Positions 29,921-38,377 of a DNA stretch of 64,000 nt are shown here, one piece after another. Origin of the DNA: Ktedonobacterales bacterium (lineage in GTDB: Bacteria; Chloroflexota; Ktedonobacteria; Ktedonobacterales; Ktedonobacteraceae); NCBI GenBank assembly GCA_027451525.1, contig DAIDJF010000017.1:1-64000 (forward strand), given 5' to 3'. Each line of letters opens with the position of its first letter. Within the stretch, counting starts at the first letter, position 1. The notes beneath the pieces were generated by a model. The model searched no databases, was not told the origin of the DNA, and worked only from the letters and a program-made list of their open reading frames with translations. The position numbers and the translations under genes were made by a program.

Positions 29921-31942
29921 ATGCAAAACGAAATTTTGGGTGGTCGATATCAACTACAAGACTCGATTGGTCGCGGTGGTATGGCTGTGATCTATCGGGG
30001 ATATGATTTGCTCGATAATAATCGACCTGTGGCAGTGAAGGTGCTACGCGAGGCGTATAGCACAGACCCTAAGTTTGTGATTCGCTTTCAACGTGAGGGG
30101 AAAGCGGCTGCGTCGTTGCATCATCAGAACATCGTGCGGGTCGATGATTATGGACAGAGCGGTGGCAGTTATTATATTGTAATGGAACTGGTCGATGGAT
30201 CTGACCTGCGCCGTTACCTGCGCTCACGTGTAAAACTCGATGTAGAACGCGCAGTGATCATCGCTCACGATGTCGCGATGGGGTTGTCGGCAGCCCATCG
30301 TCGCGGGATTGTGCATCGCGATGTCAAGCCACAAAATATCTTGATTGGGCGCGATGGCTCAATCAAACTCACCGATTTTGGTATTGCCAGCGTCTATAAG
30401 GACATTAATGCTGAACGTTTGACCACAACGGGCATGACGCTGGGAACCGTACAGTATTATGCGCCAGAGCAGGCTCAAGGTGAAATTGTGAGTGCCGCAG
30501 CCGATGTGTACGCGCTGGGCATTGTGATGTATGAGATGCTCACCGGGCGTCCCCCCTTCGATGGCGATACGCCTGTGGCAGTCGCAATGCAGCACTTACA
30601 GGATGCGCCAATTCCGCCCAGCCAGTATAATCCGAATATTCCTCCTGCCCTTGAAGAGATTATTATGCGTTGCCTTGAAAAAACACCGGAGATGCGCTAC
30701 CGCGATGGTGGCGTGTTGGCACGCGCATTGGAGATCTTTGTAGAAGAGGTTCTAGGCAAGAATGTTGCTCCTACCATCTCTTCAAGCGGGTCATCTCCCT
30801 CTCTCCCTGGTAACCCTGTTCCCCCTCCCGTTCCACCTAGACCGGGTGGGTCGCGTGGAGGTGGTACTCCGCAGGTGGGTACTTCTTCGCCCAATAACGT
30901 GCTGACCTCTCCGCCCGTTTCGCCTCCATATAGTCCAGCCGGCCAGGTATATCTACCTGATCAGCAAGCGGTGGGAGCGACGATGCAAGCGGCCGGTGGG
31001 CAAATGGACTATGCAGCACCAACCATCGTTAACGGTACACCATCTATGCCAGGGTTTGGGCAGGGGCAACTCGCGCCTTATGCACCTGTTCAGGATCTTC
31101 CGCCAGGCTCAGGCTCTACACGCCCATTTTCACTCGATCCTAACAAGCGTTCTGGTACAGTACAGGAGCAGGAATCGCGTGTTGCCAGTATTATTACCGT
31201 CCTTATCTTATTCGCGACGCTGCTCTTATTAGGTTTTAGTATCTATCTTGCTGGCATGCTTGGTTTCTTGCCGTTCTCTACGAATAAAAATGCCACGCCA
31301 ACAACGGTAGTGCAATCAGTAACCGTGCCAAATTTTGTTGGCTTGTCCTACGCTGTTGCCAAACAGCAAGCTGCTGATGTTGGTTTGACTTTAAGTCTGG
31401 AGCCGGGATCGCCTTCTCATGGTTGGGTCAAGCGACAATCTATCGTTGCTGGTAGGCAAACTGCTAAAGGCTCGCCTATCGAGGTCTTGCTGACTACCGT
31501 CGCGCCCGCGTCGCCGACCGCGACCCTGACTGTACCACAAGGCCTGATTGGTAAAACGCTACAAGATGCGGAAAATATGCTGCTTGCTGCGAATATCAGC
31601 TACGTCGTGCAGTCGGCTGGCACTGATACTGGCCTGGGGACGAACATTGTGAAGAATACAAATCCGCCTCCTGGGTCACCGCTCCAGGCTGGTCAGAATG
31701 TGACGCTCTATATCGCAAATTGTACAGGATGCGTACAGACATCGCCAGTGGCCTCGCCGACAGGAGGCGCCTCACCAACCCCGACTGGAGTAGTCTCGCC
31801 GACGCCAACATCGGCCCCATCGCCAACCCCGACGACGGCTCCGACCTCGACGCCAACATCGGCCCCGTCGCCAACCCCGACGACGGCTCCGACCTCAACG
31901 CCAACATCGGCCCCATCGCCAACCCCGGACCCGACACCGTAA
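29921..31942 (+). CDS. Membrane Ser/Thr protein kinase with PASTA repeats (PknB type)
   Basis: A 673-residue receptor kinase. The cytoplasmic kinase domain (about 10-275) is complete: GRGGMAVIY, Lys40 in AVKV, HRDVKPQN (Asp134), DFGIAS and APEQ. A Pro/Gly-rich linker leads to one transmembrane helix near residues 420-445. Two PASTA domains follow (VPNFVGLSYAVAKQQAADVG and LIGKTLQDAENMLLAANIS). The tail is Ser/Pro/Thr repeats encoded by a 48-base tandem repeat. PASTA kinases of other bacteria bind muropeptides or lipid II and tune cell-wall growth. GGAGAG before ATG 29921 sets the start. TTCCAT-17-TAAAAT at 29842-29870 may be its promoter. Confidence 0.92.
   Translation: MQNEILGGRYQLQDSIGRGGMAVIYRGYDLLDNNRPVAVKVLREAYSTDPKFVIRFQREGKAAASLHHQNIVRVDDYGQSGGSYYIVMELVDGSDLRRYLRSRVKLDVERAVIIAHDVAMGLSAAHRRGIVHRDVKPQNILIGRDGSIKLTDFGIASVYKDINAERLTTTGMTLGTVQYYAPEQAQGEIVSAAADVYALGIVMYEMLTGRPPFDGDTPVAVAMQHLQDAPIPPSQYNPNIPPALEEIIMRCLEKTPEMRYRDGGVLARALEIFVEEVLGKNVAPTISSSGSSPSLPGNPVPPPVPPRPGGSRGGGTPQVGTSSPNNVLTSPPVSPPYSPAGQVYLPDQQAVGATMQAAGGQMDYAAPTIVNGTPSMPGFGQGQLAPYAPVQDLPPGSGSTRPFSLDPNKRSGTVQEQESRVASIITVLILFATLLLLGFSIYLAGMLGFLPFSTNKNATPTTVVQSVTVPNFVGLSYAVAKQQAADVGLTLSLEPGSPSHGWVKRQSIVAGRQTAKGSPIEVLLTTVAPASPTATLTVPQGLIGKTLQDAENMLLAANISYVVQSAGTDTGLGTNIVKNTNPPPGSPLQAGQNVTLYIANCTGCVQTSPVASPTGGASPTPTGVVSPTPTSAPSPTPTTAPTSTPTSAPSPTPTTAPTSTPTSAPSPTPDPTP
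31801..31928 (+). repeat. 48-base tandem repeat encoding a Pro/Thr/Ser tail
   Basis: About two and two-thirds copies of a 48-base unit encode PTSAPSPTPTTAPTST. Copies differ by only a few bases (for example GGCCCCATCG against GGCCCCGTCG), so the array is recent or kept homogeneous. It encodes the C-terminus of the PASTA kinase. Confidence 0.85.
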
Positions 31943-32035
31943 TGCGCGAGACCGAGAATGGGATGTAATGAACAAGCGGGAAGCGGGCGTGATAATGACA
32001 TTTAAAAAATTTCATCCGCATACCACGTAGGTTGC

Positions 32036-32130
32036 GTAGGGGCGTGATTCCATCACGCCCTCGTCCCCCGTTCGCATGGCCGCCCAGGCGGATTGATGTG
32101 CGAGCAGGGCGTGATTCATCACGCCCCTAC
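32036..32130. repeat. Pair of REP-like GGGCGTGAT palindromes
   Basis: Two hairpins (32036-32060 and 32106-32130) each contain GGGCGTGAT and ATCACGCCC around a two- or three-base loop. The outer ends form a 13-base inverted repeat, GTAGGGGCGTGAT with ATCACGCCCCTAC, so the whole 95 bases can fold as one cruciform-like unit. Degenerate copies occur nearby (GGGCGTGATAATG at 31985 and ATCATACCCCTACACC at 32172). It lies between the convergent kinase genes and may also stop transcription. Confidence 0.75.
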
Positions 32131-32222
32131 ACCACCGGATGCGGTCACTGGATTCATTTTTTCGCCACGATCATCATACCCCTACACCTGCATTATTTTT
32201 ATTGTATCAGGCAAACTCGTGT

Positions 32223-33170
32223 TTACTGCACAATGCGCGTACTTCCCGCGAATGCCGGAGAACCAGGGCGACGGGGATAACGCTCAGCAGGAGCGAATAT
32301 AGGGCGCGCAACGGGCGATGCAACGGGGGCAAAAAGAACGGCTTCCGCAAATGCCTGACGAAATTCTTCTGCCGAGGCGAAACGATCTTCTGCGCGTTTT
32401 TGGAGGGCACGTTGCAACACAGTATCAACGGCATCAGAGATATTAGGCACAAAAGAGCGAGCAGAAGGTGCTGGTTGGCGCACATGTTTAAGCAGCACCT
32501 CGACCGGCGTTTGACCGAGAAATGGCGGTGAGCCAGTCAGAATGCGAAACAACAATACACCAAGTGCATAGATATCACTTCCACGCTTCACGATACCAAG
32601 CGATTGTTCGGGAGCAACATACGCTGCCGATCCCCAGCCAATACGGGTCAGCGATTGTTGGCTATCATCATAGCCACGCGCAATCGCAAAATCGGCCAGC
32701 AACATACGCCCATCGGCAGCGACAAAGACATTGGTCGGCTTGATATTCCCATGAATGATCTCATGCTGATGCGCATATTCGATGGCATTACATAGTTGCT
32801 GAATAATCGGTAATGCCTGCATTGCCGAGAAACGTCCCCCCACGCGCCGTAGCAAATCTTCCAGCGTCCCCGATGGCACGTATGGCATCACAAGGTAGAG
32901 CAGATTTTCGCCCTCACCGTACTCCAAAAGCGGCAAAATATTCGGATCGTCAAACTGACCAATTTTCTCAGCCTCGGCCATAAAATAGTCCCGAAAAGTT
33001 GCCCTTTGCGCATATGTTGGGCGAAACACCTTAACTACTACTTCCTGGCCTTCCTCCGCCTTTATACCCTCTGTAATAATTTGCGCACGATAGACATCCG
33101 CGATACCGCCTTTACTAACACACTGCATCAGCTGATAATCGCTTAATATTACCCCTTCAAGATCAGACAT
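32223..33170 (-). CDS. Soluble Ser/Thr protein kinase homologue, probably a pseudokinase
   Basis: A 315-residue kinase-fold protein with no transmembrane segment. The ATP lysine (Lys47 in VVVKVF) and the glycine-rich loop (SKGGIADVY) remain. The catalytic HRD is HGN (residues 140-142), so the catalytic base Asp is replaced by Asn, and DFG is DFA (160-162). Lys144 and Asn147 of the catalytic loop and APEQ are kept. It therefore probably binds nucleotide but phosphorylates poorly or not at all. GGGGTGAT before the ATG supports the start. It is convergent with the active PASTA kinase gene, suggesting a regulatory partner (inference). Residual activity cannot be excluded from sequence. Confidence 0.85.
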   Translation of the reverse strand: MSDLEGVILSDYQLMQCVSKGGIADVYRAQIITEGIKAEEGQEVVVKVFRPTYAQRATFRDYFMAEAEKIGQFDDPNILPLLEYGEGENLLYLVMPYVPSGTLEDLLRRVGGRFSAMQALPIIQQLCNAIEYAHQHEIIHGNIKPTNVFVAADGRMLLADFAIARGYDDSQQSLTRIGWGSAAYVAPEQSLGIVKRGSDIYALGVLLFRILTGSPPFLGQTPVEVLLKHVRQPAPSARSFVPNISDAVDTVLQRALQKRAEDRFASAEEFRQAFAEAVLFAPVASPVARPIFAPAERYPRRPGSPAFAGSTRIVQ

Positions 33171-33316
33171 ATATCACCCCGTGAAACGCTTCGTTCAAGA
33201 TTTCATACCATCACATCAGAAAATTGTTCGGTGTAGAGAAGATACATCGAACTAAACGCCGCGTATTCACGTTTTCGGATACTCGACCTACGATTGGCGA
33301 GAATATGCAAGAAGTA

Positions 33317-34306
33317 CTATGCAAAAGGCTGGGCACGTAAATGCTCTAATTGCGTAGCAGTGGGAACGGCCGCCGTCCCAGTGAGAGCTGTCGTCGAGAG
33401 GCTACCGCAGATTGTCCCGCAGCGCAACGCATCGGCAAACGAATAGCCCTTGAGCATACCATACATAAAGCCGCCGTTGAAAGCATCGCCCGCACCTGTC
33501 GTATCTACTACCTTTTCCACAGGCAATGCTGGACACGTCCAATAGCATCCCTCATGCCAGGCAATCACGCCATCAACGCCAACTTTCACAATCACACTGG
33601 GGATAATTTCTTTCAATGCAGACAATGCATCTTCAGCCGTATTTGTCCCCGTCATATACATCGCCTCCAAACGATTCGGCATCACGACATGCCCGCGCTT
33701 CAGTACCTCAAAGATCTGCCGATTAGCTAACTGTTCGGTATCCCAACCAACATCGAAAAAAATAGGAAGGTTACGCCCCGTCAGCAGATCAAGCAGAGGA
33801 TGCAAATTTGGTTGCGCATAGAGAAAAATCGCATCAAAATCATGACGGTCGAGCGTTGCGCGCACATGCTCTGCCAGAAGTGCGGCCGCCTTCTCGCCTT
33901 GCGGATTTAAGTCCGGCGAGAGCGCGTCCAGCATATGCAGCACATGTCCAGCCGCGCTATCAGCATAGGAGACAAAACCGCGTTCGCCCTCATGCGCCAG
34001 ACAGATGCTCACCGCACGCATCGGGAATGGATGCTGTGTAATAAATTCGCGTGTAATGCCTGCCCGATCAATTTCGTCCAACGTATAGCGACTAAAAAAA
34101 TCATTTCCTAGCTCGGTCAGCAATCCCACCTGCATACCAAGCCGACTCAGAGTTGCCGCCGTGTTGAAAATCGAGCCGACACCAACCGCAATATCACGCG
34201 CATATAGCTCATGACCCAAAGTAGGCCAGTGCGGCAGACCGCTAAAGACGATATCAACACAAGAAAAACCTATGACCAGGACATCAAAACGTGAGCGTTG
34301 CACCAT
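33317..34306 (-). CDS. PfkB-family carbohydrate kinase
   Basis: A 329-residue ribokinase-like sugar or nucleoside kinase. GVGSIFNTAATLSRLG near residue 37 replaces the first PfkB signature, and VVDTTGAGDAFNGGFMYGML near residue 265 is the second signature containing the catalytic Asp and anion hole. ADSAAGHVL is a substrate-side segment. The phosphate acceptor may be ribose, fructose, adenosine or another sugar; the sequence does not decide. It is transcribed divergently from the padR-like gene and away from the dyad operator at 34451. GAGG eight bases upstream of ATG supports the start. Confidence 0.9.
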   Translation of the reverse strand: MVQRSRFDVLVIGFSCVDIVFSGLPHWPTLGHELYARDIAVGVGSIFNTAATLSRLGMQVGLLTELGNDFFSRYTLDEIDRAGITREFITQHPFPMRAVSICLAHEGERGFVSYADSAAGHVLHMLDALSPDLNPQGEKAAALLAEHVRATLDRHDFDAIFLYAQPNLHPLLDLLTGRNLPIFFDVGWDTEQLANRQIFEVLKRGHVVMPNRLEAMYMTGTNTAEDALSALKEIIPSVIVKVGVDGVIAWHEGCYWTCPALPVEKVVDTTGAGDAFNGGFMYGMLKGYSFADALRCGTICGSLSTTALTGTAAVPTATQLEHLRAQPFA

Positions 34307-34444
34307 AACTTAGACCTCGGACCTCTCATAGCGACAAAGATTTTTAGGTTGCCGTTCTTTTGTGTTTTTATGCTAATGCAGGAAGGGAACGCTGTCAAGC
34401 ACATTCCAAGAGCAATACACCGCGCAAAAATGCGTTCCATGCTC

Positions 34445-34473
34445 TTGACAAGATTGCGATATATCGTTATACT
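34445..34473 (+). promoter_or_regulatory. Consensus promoter of the PadR-family gene
   Basis: TTGACA (34445-34450), 17 bases, TATACT (34468-34473). The predicted start is near 34480, about 80 bases before the padR-like ATG. Confidence 0.85.
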
Positions 34474-34497
34474 AACAATAACGATATATCGCAATCT
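34451..34497. promoter_or_regulatory. Perfect 20-bp-arm inverted repeat, probable PadR operator
   Basis: The arms (34451-34470 and 34478-34497) are exactly complementary over 20 bases around ACTAACA. Each arm contains the self-palindrome CGATATATCG (34457-34466 and 34482-34491), centred 25 bp apart. The repeat fills the -35/-10 spacer and runs past the start site, so a bound repressor would block the promoter. Autoregulation by the adjacent PadR protein is the simplest reading. Confidence 0.8.
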
Positions 34498-34560
34498 ATC
34501 AAACACAGTGCCGCCCAGATAAAGAACAAGCAGACGGGCAGGTAGAAAGGTACATAAAGA

Positions 34561-35247
34561 ATGTTTAACAAGTTTGGTAAACGCTTCGCGTTTCAATTTC
34601 AAGGTGGACCAGAAGAGGGGTGGACGCCTCCATGGTTACACAACACACAAGAATGGCAAGACAGACACGGACCATTTGGGCATGGCCCACGCTTCTTTCA
34701 AATGCACATGGGGCATGGCCCCTTTGGTCCTGAAGGCCCTGGAGGACGCGGCAGACGCTTCTTTGGTCGTGGAGACATGAAGTTTGCGCTCCTGGAACTT
34801 TTGCAAGAGCGACCGATGCATGGCTACGAGATGATGAAAGCATTAGAAGAGAAATCAGGCGGTTTCTACGCTCCCAGTGCTGGCTCTGTCTACCCAACAC
34901 TTCAAATGCTAGAGGATCGCGGTCTTGTGACCGTGAACGAAGTCGATGGCAAAAAGGTCTACAGCATCACTGATGCAGGCCGCGCACTGTTAGCTGAGCA
35001 CAAAAATGAACCCGGCAAACAGGATGAGTTTGCAGGCCCTCCCTGGCGCGGCCATGGCGGACGACACGGCGCACCAGAAATACAGGCATTGCGTAGCGAA
35101 ACAATGGAAGTTGCCCGCCTCTTCGCTATCGCGGGACGCATGTCAATACGCGATGCAGAGAAGGTGAAACATCTGCGTGAGATCATCGAACGCACACGCA
35201 AGGAACTTTCTGAGATGATCTACGATAATGAGAAAAATCAGAGCTAG
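34561..35247 (+). CDS. PadR-family transcriptional regulator with Gly/Phe/His-rich N-terminus
   Basis: A 228-residue regulator. Residues 1-75 form an unusual region rich in Gly, His, Phe, Trp and Arg (MHMGHGPFGPEGPGGRGRRF). The PadR winged helix follows: MKFALLELLQERPMHGYEMM, then GSVYPTLQMLEDRGLV and KKVYSITDAGRALL. The C-terminal helix (SETMEVARLFAIAGR, then IRDAEKVKHLREIIERTR) should form the dimer coiled coil. PadR proteins often repress their own gene and a drug or phenolic-acid export gene. No transporter adjoins this one. The His-rich N-terminal part could bind metal (inference). GGTAGAAAGG precedes the ATG at a rather long distance. Confidence 0.9.
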   Translation: MFNKFGKRFAFQFQGGPEEGWTPPWLHNTQEWQDRHGPFGHGPRFFQMHMGHGPFGPEGPGGRGRRFFGRGDMKFALLELLQERPMHGYEMMKALEEKSGGFYAPSAGSVYPTLQMLEDRGLVTVNEVDGKKVYSITDAGRALLAEHKNEPGKQDEFAGPPWRGHGGRHGAPEIQALRSETMEVARLFAIAGRMSIRDAEKVKHLREIIERTRKELSEMIYDNEKNQS

Positions 35248-35256
35248 CAGGGTGTA

Positions 35257-35332
35257 CGCCACACTCACAACAAACCGATGTCCCTCTGAACAATCTTCTT
35301 CAGAGGGACATCGGTTTGTTGTGAGTGTGGCG
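35257..35332. terminator. Very long bidirectional hairpin after the padR-like gene
   Basis: Arms 35257-35290 and 35299-35332 are perfectly complementary over 34 bases with an eight-base loop. It lies between convergent genes whose stops are within 12 bases of it. No clear U-tract follows on the plus strand. Confidence 0.8.
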
Positions 35333-35334
35333 TG

Positions 35335-35649
35335 CTAGAACTTTAGCCAGAGGATGAGGAAAATAGTGAGGAAATGTAAAAGTTGGTCAAGCCAAATCGA
35401 GCTAATCAGTTTGTAGCGTGCTTTGAGAGGATCGACGACAAAATGCGTTGCCAGTAGAACTACTGTTGCGAGCCAGGATGAGTGCGCAAACAACACAAAC
35501 ACAGCGGTATAGGTTGCGCCATGATAAAAATTAACCTCCCAACTTCTCCCTTTCTCGATACTCATCCAGGCACTCTGGAATGCAAAATCACCCACGAAAT
35601 GACAGGCCAGCCAGATCAACAAGGTCTGTACAGAGATACCCAGTAACAT
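35335..35649 (-). CDS. DUF3307 membrane protein
   Basis: A 104-residue membrane protein with about three hydrophobic helices. LLIWLACHFVGDFAFQSAWM near the start and THFVVDPLKARY near residue 70 are the histidine-and-aspartate motifs of the DUF3307 family, whose function is unknown. GAGAGGGG ten bases before ATG supports the start. The gene's stop lies three bases from the long hairpin. Confidence 0.8.
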   Translation of the reverse strand: MLLGISVQTLLIWLACHFVGDFAFQSAWMSIEKGRSWEVNFYHGATYTAVFVLFAHSSWLATVVLLATHFVVDPLKARYKLISSIWLDQLLHFLTIFLILWLKF

Positions 35650-35666
35650 ACAAGTTGTACCCCTCT

Positions 35667-35695
35667 CATTATACTCAATTATCTTGAGTGTAATG
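35667..35695 (-). promoter_or_regulatory. Dyad overlapping the -10 box of the DUF3307 gene
   Basis: CATTATACTCAA and TTGAGTGTAATG around five bases match at 11 of 12 positions. The left arm contains the minus-strand TATAAT (35668-35673). The placement suggests a repressor site; no consensus -35 is seen. Confidence 0.45.
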
Positions 35696-35777
35696 GATGT
35701 GGATGGGGTACAACTATGAACTGGTCCGCTTTACGCCTGTGAAGTAGCTCACAATCACCGTTTCTTAACATACGCAC

Positions 35778-37460
35778 TTATGCCGTTGGCACTTCAAGTG
35801 TATCAACCTCTGTCCAGGCAGTCTTTCCGCGCTTGCGCCAATGGGTTCCCGTTAACCAGCGCAATAGGAGCAAGGCCAGCACTAATATCCAGAAGCAGAA
35901 AGCCAGATCTTGTTCTAAGAATGAACTATCACCCATTCCCTGTACAAGAGCAGCCAGCATCGCGCCACCGACCCCAAGTGTCATCCAACGTACCTGTTCT
36001 CCTTGGGTGGGAAGCAGCATCCGCGCCCGTGTCAGTATACGCGCAAAGAGACGGTAGAATACCGCCAGAACGGCAATAAAGGCCAGAAGACCAAAGATAC
36101 CCATACTTACCCAGATCTGCAAGAAGATGTTATGTGGATGCGAAAGCGTTGGCTCTTCACGTAATCCTGTATCAATACCTGTATGTGGCGGATAGCTGAC
36201 TACCCAATAATGAAACTGATGGGCATTACAAATATTGTTTAAACTGTAGTAACACAGCCAATTATCCATACCAAAGCCGAACCAGGGACGATCATGGATC
36301 ATGCGCAAGGCCGTCAGCCACAGATAGTAGCGTTTCGTCAATGTGCTGATGTGCCCGTTGGTGTGCCCCTCGAAGAAGACAAGAATGCGATTGTGATATA
36401 CCAGGATTCCAATAACTGCAACGACCAATAACACGCCCCCACAAATAAGCAATGTTTTGCGATTAGGTGCATTAAACGCAGCAATAAACAGCAAGGCAAC
36501 CGGAATTGCAATCCACGCACCATGTGATTGTGTCAAATACAACGCACCAAGCATCGGGATGCAGATCAGCAAAGCCAGCAAACGTTGTTGCCACTGCACT
36601 TTTGCGAGCAACCAGGCAAAAGCTATTGGCAGCGTGTAGTCTAATAATAACGCGATACTGTTCGCACTCCCATAAACTGTATGGATACGACGAATACCAT
36701 CTGACTCCAATACCAGGGTATGTTTGAAAAACACATATTGAATAATGCCAGCAACTGCAATGATAAATCCGGTACTCACCAGAGCCATCAGCAGGCGCGT
36801 GACATCTTGCCGGGTGCGCAGACATAGCAAAGCCAGGAGGAGATAGAGTAGTGGTCCTAACACCTCTTCGCGAAAGGCACGCAGTGCCGTTGTATGGGCG
36901 TAGGCGATAATAATTGAAAAAGCCGCCACCGCGACAAACACGGCAATCGGTAGCGCGACAGGTCCCAAACGATCGCGCAACTCAGACCAGGAAAGCCAAT
37001 AAGGCCACGCACGCCGTTTTACGATAAGCTGTGCAACTGCCACAAACAGGCATGTCCACAACATAATTTCAACGAGACTAAAATCATAATGACTAAAGAC
37101 TTTTTTTTGTAGTAGATAATACGGCAATGTGAGGGGCAGCAATGCAACCGCTACCGGCAAACGGTACCAGCAGAGCAAGGCAAAGATCAACAAAAATGGA
37201 AGAGAGAGCAACGTTGCAGCAGGCAGATGCGAGAGAAGTGGAATATGATAGTTTTTATTGCCAATAAAATAATACAATGCCATCGAGGCAATCATAGCGA
37301 TTTCGATCAGACGCGCACGCCAGAACGATGGGGGCTGGCTCATTTCTTGCCCAGAGAACGCTGATTCTGCCGATGTTGACATACTACGCTCATTCATCTC
37401 TGTTGTTTGTTGCGCTTTCAGTGGGTCGTGCAAGGGAAACGACATATCGTGACTACTCAT
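35778..37460 (-). CDS. O-antigen ligase-like (Wzy_C) membrane protein
   Basis: A protein of about 560 residues with roughly 12 hydrophobic helices. A large loop near residue 370-460 contains RMIHDRPWFGFGMDNW, the Wzy_C/WaaL signature, and is preceded by QSHGAWIAIPVALL. The family joins or polymerises polysaccharide chains on the outer face of the membrane; the chain handled here is unknown. The N-terminal 50 residues are soluble. The frame continues upstream to 37523; ATG 37460 (MSSHDM) was chosen, though no strong ribosome-binding site supports it. It may be functionally related to the GT87-like gene 0.9 kb away. Confidence 0.85.
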   Translation of the reverse strand: MSSHDMSFPLHDPLKAQQTTEMNERSMSTSAESAFSGQEMSQPPSFWRARLIEIAMIASMALYYFIGNKNYHIPLLSHLPAATLLSLPFLLIFALLCWYRLPVAVALLPLTLPYYLLQKKVFSHYDFSLVEIMLWTCLFVAVAQLIVKRRAWPYWLSWSELRDRLGPVALPIAVFVAVAAFSIIIAYAHTTALRAFREEVLGPLLYLLLALLCLRTRQDVTRLLMALVSTGFIIAVAGIIQYVFFKHTLVLESDGIRRIHTVYGSANSIALLLDYTLPIAFAWLLAKVQWQQRLLALLICIPMLGALYLTQSHGAWIAIPVALLFIAAFNAPNRKTLLICGGVLLVVAVIGILVYHNRILVFFEGHTNGHISTLTKRYYLWLTALRMIHDRPWFGFGMDNWLCYYSLNNICNAHQFHYWVVSYPPHTGIDTGLREEPTLSHPHNIFLQIWVSMGIFGLLAFIAVLAVFYRLFARILTRARMLLPTQGEQVRWMTLGVGGAMLAALVQGMGDSSFLEQDLAFCFWILVLALLLLRWLTGTHWRKRGKTAWTEVDTLEVPTA

Positions 37461-37635
37461 AGCATACACGGCTTTCGCATAAGATAATATGCATGTACTC
37501 CATATACATACAACGGGACACAAAGGAAACTCTTCGCATCGTCAGTATAGCAGAATAGCCGTATGCAGTCTATCAACAAGGAAGAAAGTCAGAGCGGTTT
37601 CCGCCTTAAGAAAATGATCAATGAGGGAACAAAAA

Positions 37636-37689
37636 TCCGAGGAAGCTGACACTATCAAGATATACATAGATAGTGCAAGTTTCCTCGGA
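37636..37689 (-). terminator. Two-part hairpin after the peroxiredoxin gene
   Basis: TCCGAGGAA pairs with TTCCTCGGA (37681-37689), and inside it CACTATC (37650-37656) pairs with GATAGTG (37669-37675). It lies 27 bases beyond the stop at 37716 on the minus strand, followed by TTTTTGTTCCC, which is a U-tract. Confidence 0.75.
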
Positions 37690-37715
37690 CATCGCGTGCA
37701 AGAGAGGCCAGATCG

Positions 37716-38201
37716 CTAGAGCTTGCGGATTGCCTCAAAGAGGTCTTCGTTATCAGGCATCTCACCGGGCGTATACATTACCTCGATATAGCGAATAATC
37801 CCCTCTTTGTCAATCAGAAAGAGGGCGCGTTCTGGCATGCCAGCCTGGTGACGCACACCATAGAGATCAACCACCTGACCCTGCGGGTAGAAATCCGAGA
37901 GCAGAGGGAACGAGGTATGCATTGACTTCTCCCATGCGCTTAGCGCATGAGTGCTGTCCATGCTAACCGATACAACCTCGGTTTCAAAATCGTTGAAACG
38001 GCTCAAATCAGCCTCGTAGGAGGGCAATTGGGCCGAGCAAACGCTACTAAAGGCAAATGGCACGAATGCCAGTACGACATTCTTTTTACCACGAAAATCG
38101 CTAAGACGCCAATCCTCACGCCCGGCTGTTTTGAGCGTGAAATCAGGAGCGACATCGCCAACCTTGAGCGTCTTTGTTTCTGTGCGATTTCTGCTATCCA
38201 T
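37716..38201 (-). CDS. 1-Cys peroxiredoxin (AhpE/Bcp-like)
   Basis: A 161-residue thioredoxin-fold peroxidase that reduces hydroperoxides. The peroxidatic site is [12 protein letters not shown] with Cys55 and the P-x3-S-x2-C pattern. [16 protein letters not shown] and [20 protein letters not shown] are family segments. No second cysteine is present anywhere, so it is a 1-Cys enzyme needing an external thiol reductant; the sequence is closest in style to AhpE. ATG 38201 with GGAAGGAT upstream was chosen over an ORF start at 38300. It stands alone and is divergent from the GT87-like gene. Confidence 0.93.
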   Translation of the reverse strand: MDSRNRTETKTLKVGDVAPDFTLKTAGREDWRLSDFRGKKNVVLAFVPFAFSSVCSAQLPSYEADLSRFNDFETEVVSVSMDSTHALSAWEKSMHTSFPLLSDFYPQGQVVDLYGVRHQAGMPERALFLIDKEGIIRYIEVMYTPGEMPDNEDLFEAIRKL

Positions 38202-38377
38202 GATATTTTTTATCCTTCCACAAGTGACCCTGCGTCCTACTACAGGTAGGCGCGAATGGACGTTACTTGTTTTGCCTACCACTCGTCTTGCAATATGCAT
38301 ATTTAGCCGAACAAATACATGCGTTTTTGCCAGACATGGCGCAATACCCTTGAAATTTTAGCACCGTGCTTAAGACC

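Noticed and set aside
31596..32021. Repeat-rich antisense ORFs near the kinase tail
   Set aside because: They arise from the 48-base repeat being open in several frames.
32036..32130. CRISPR array
   Set aside because: Only two hairpin copies with no regular repeat-spacer spacing; better explained as REP-like elements.
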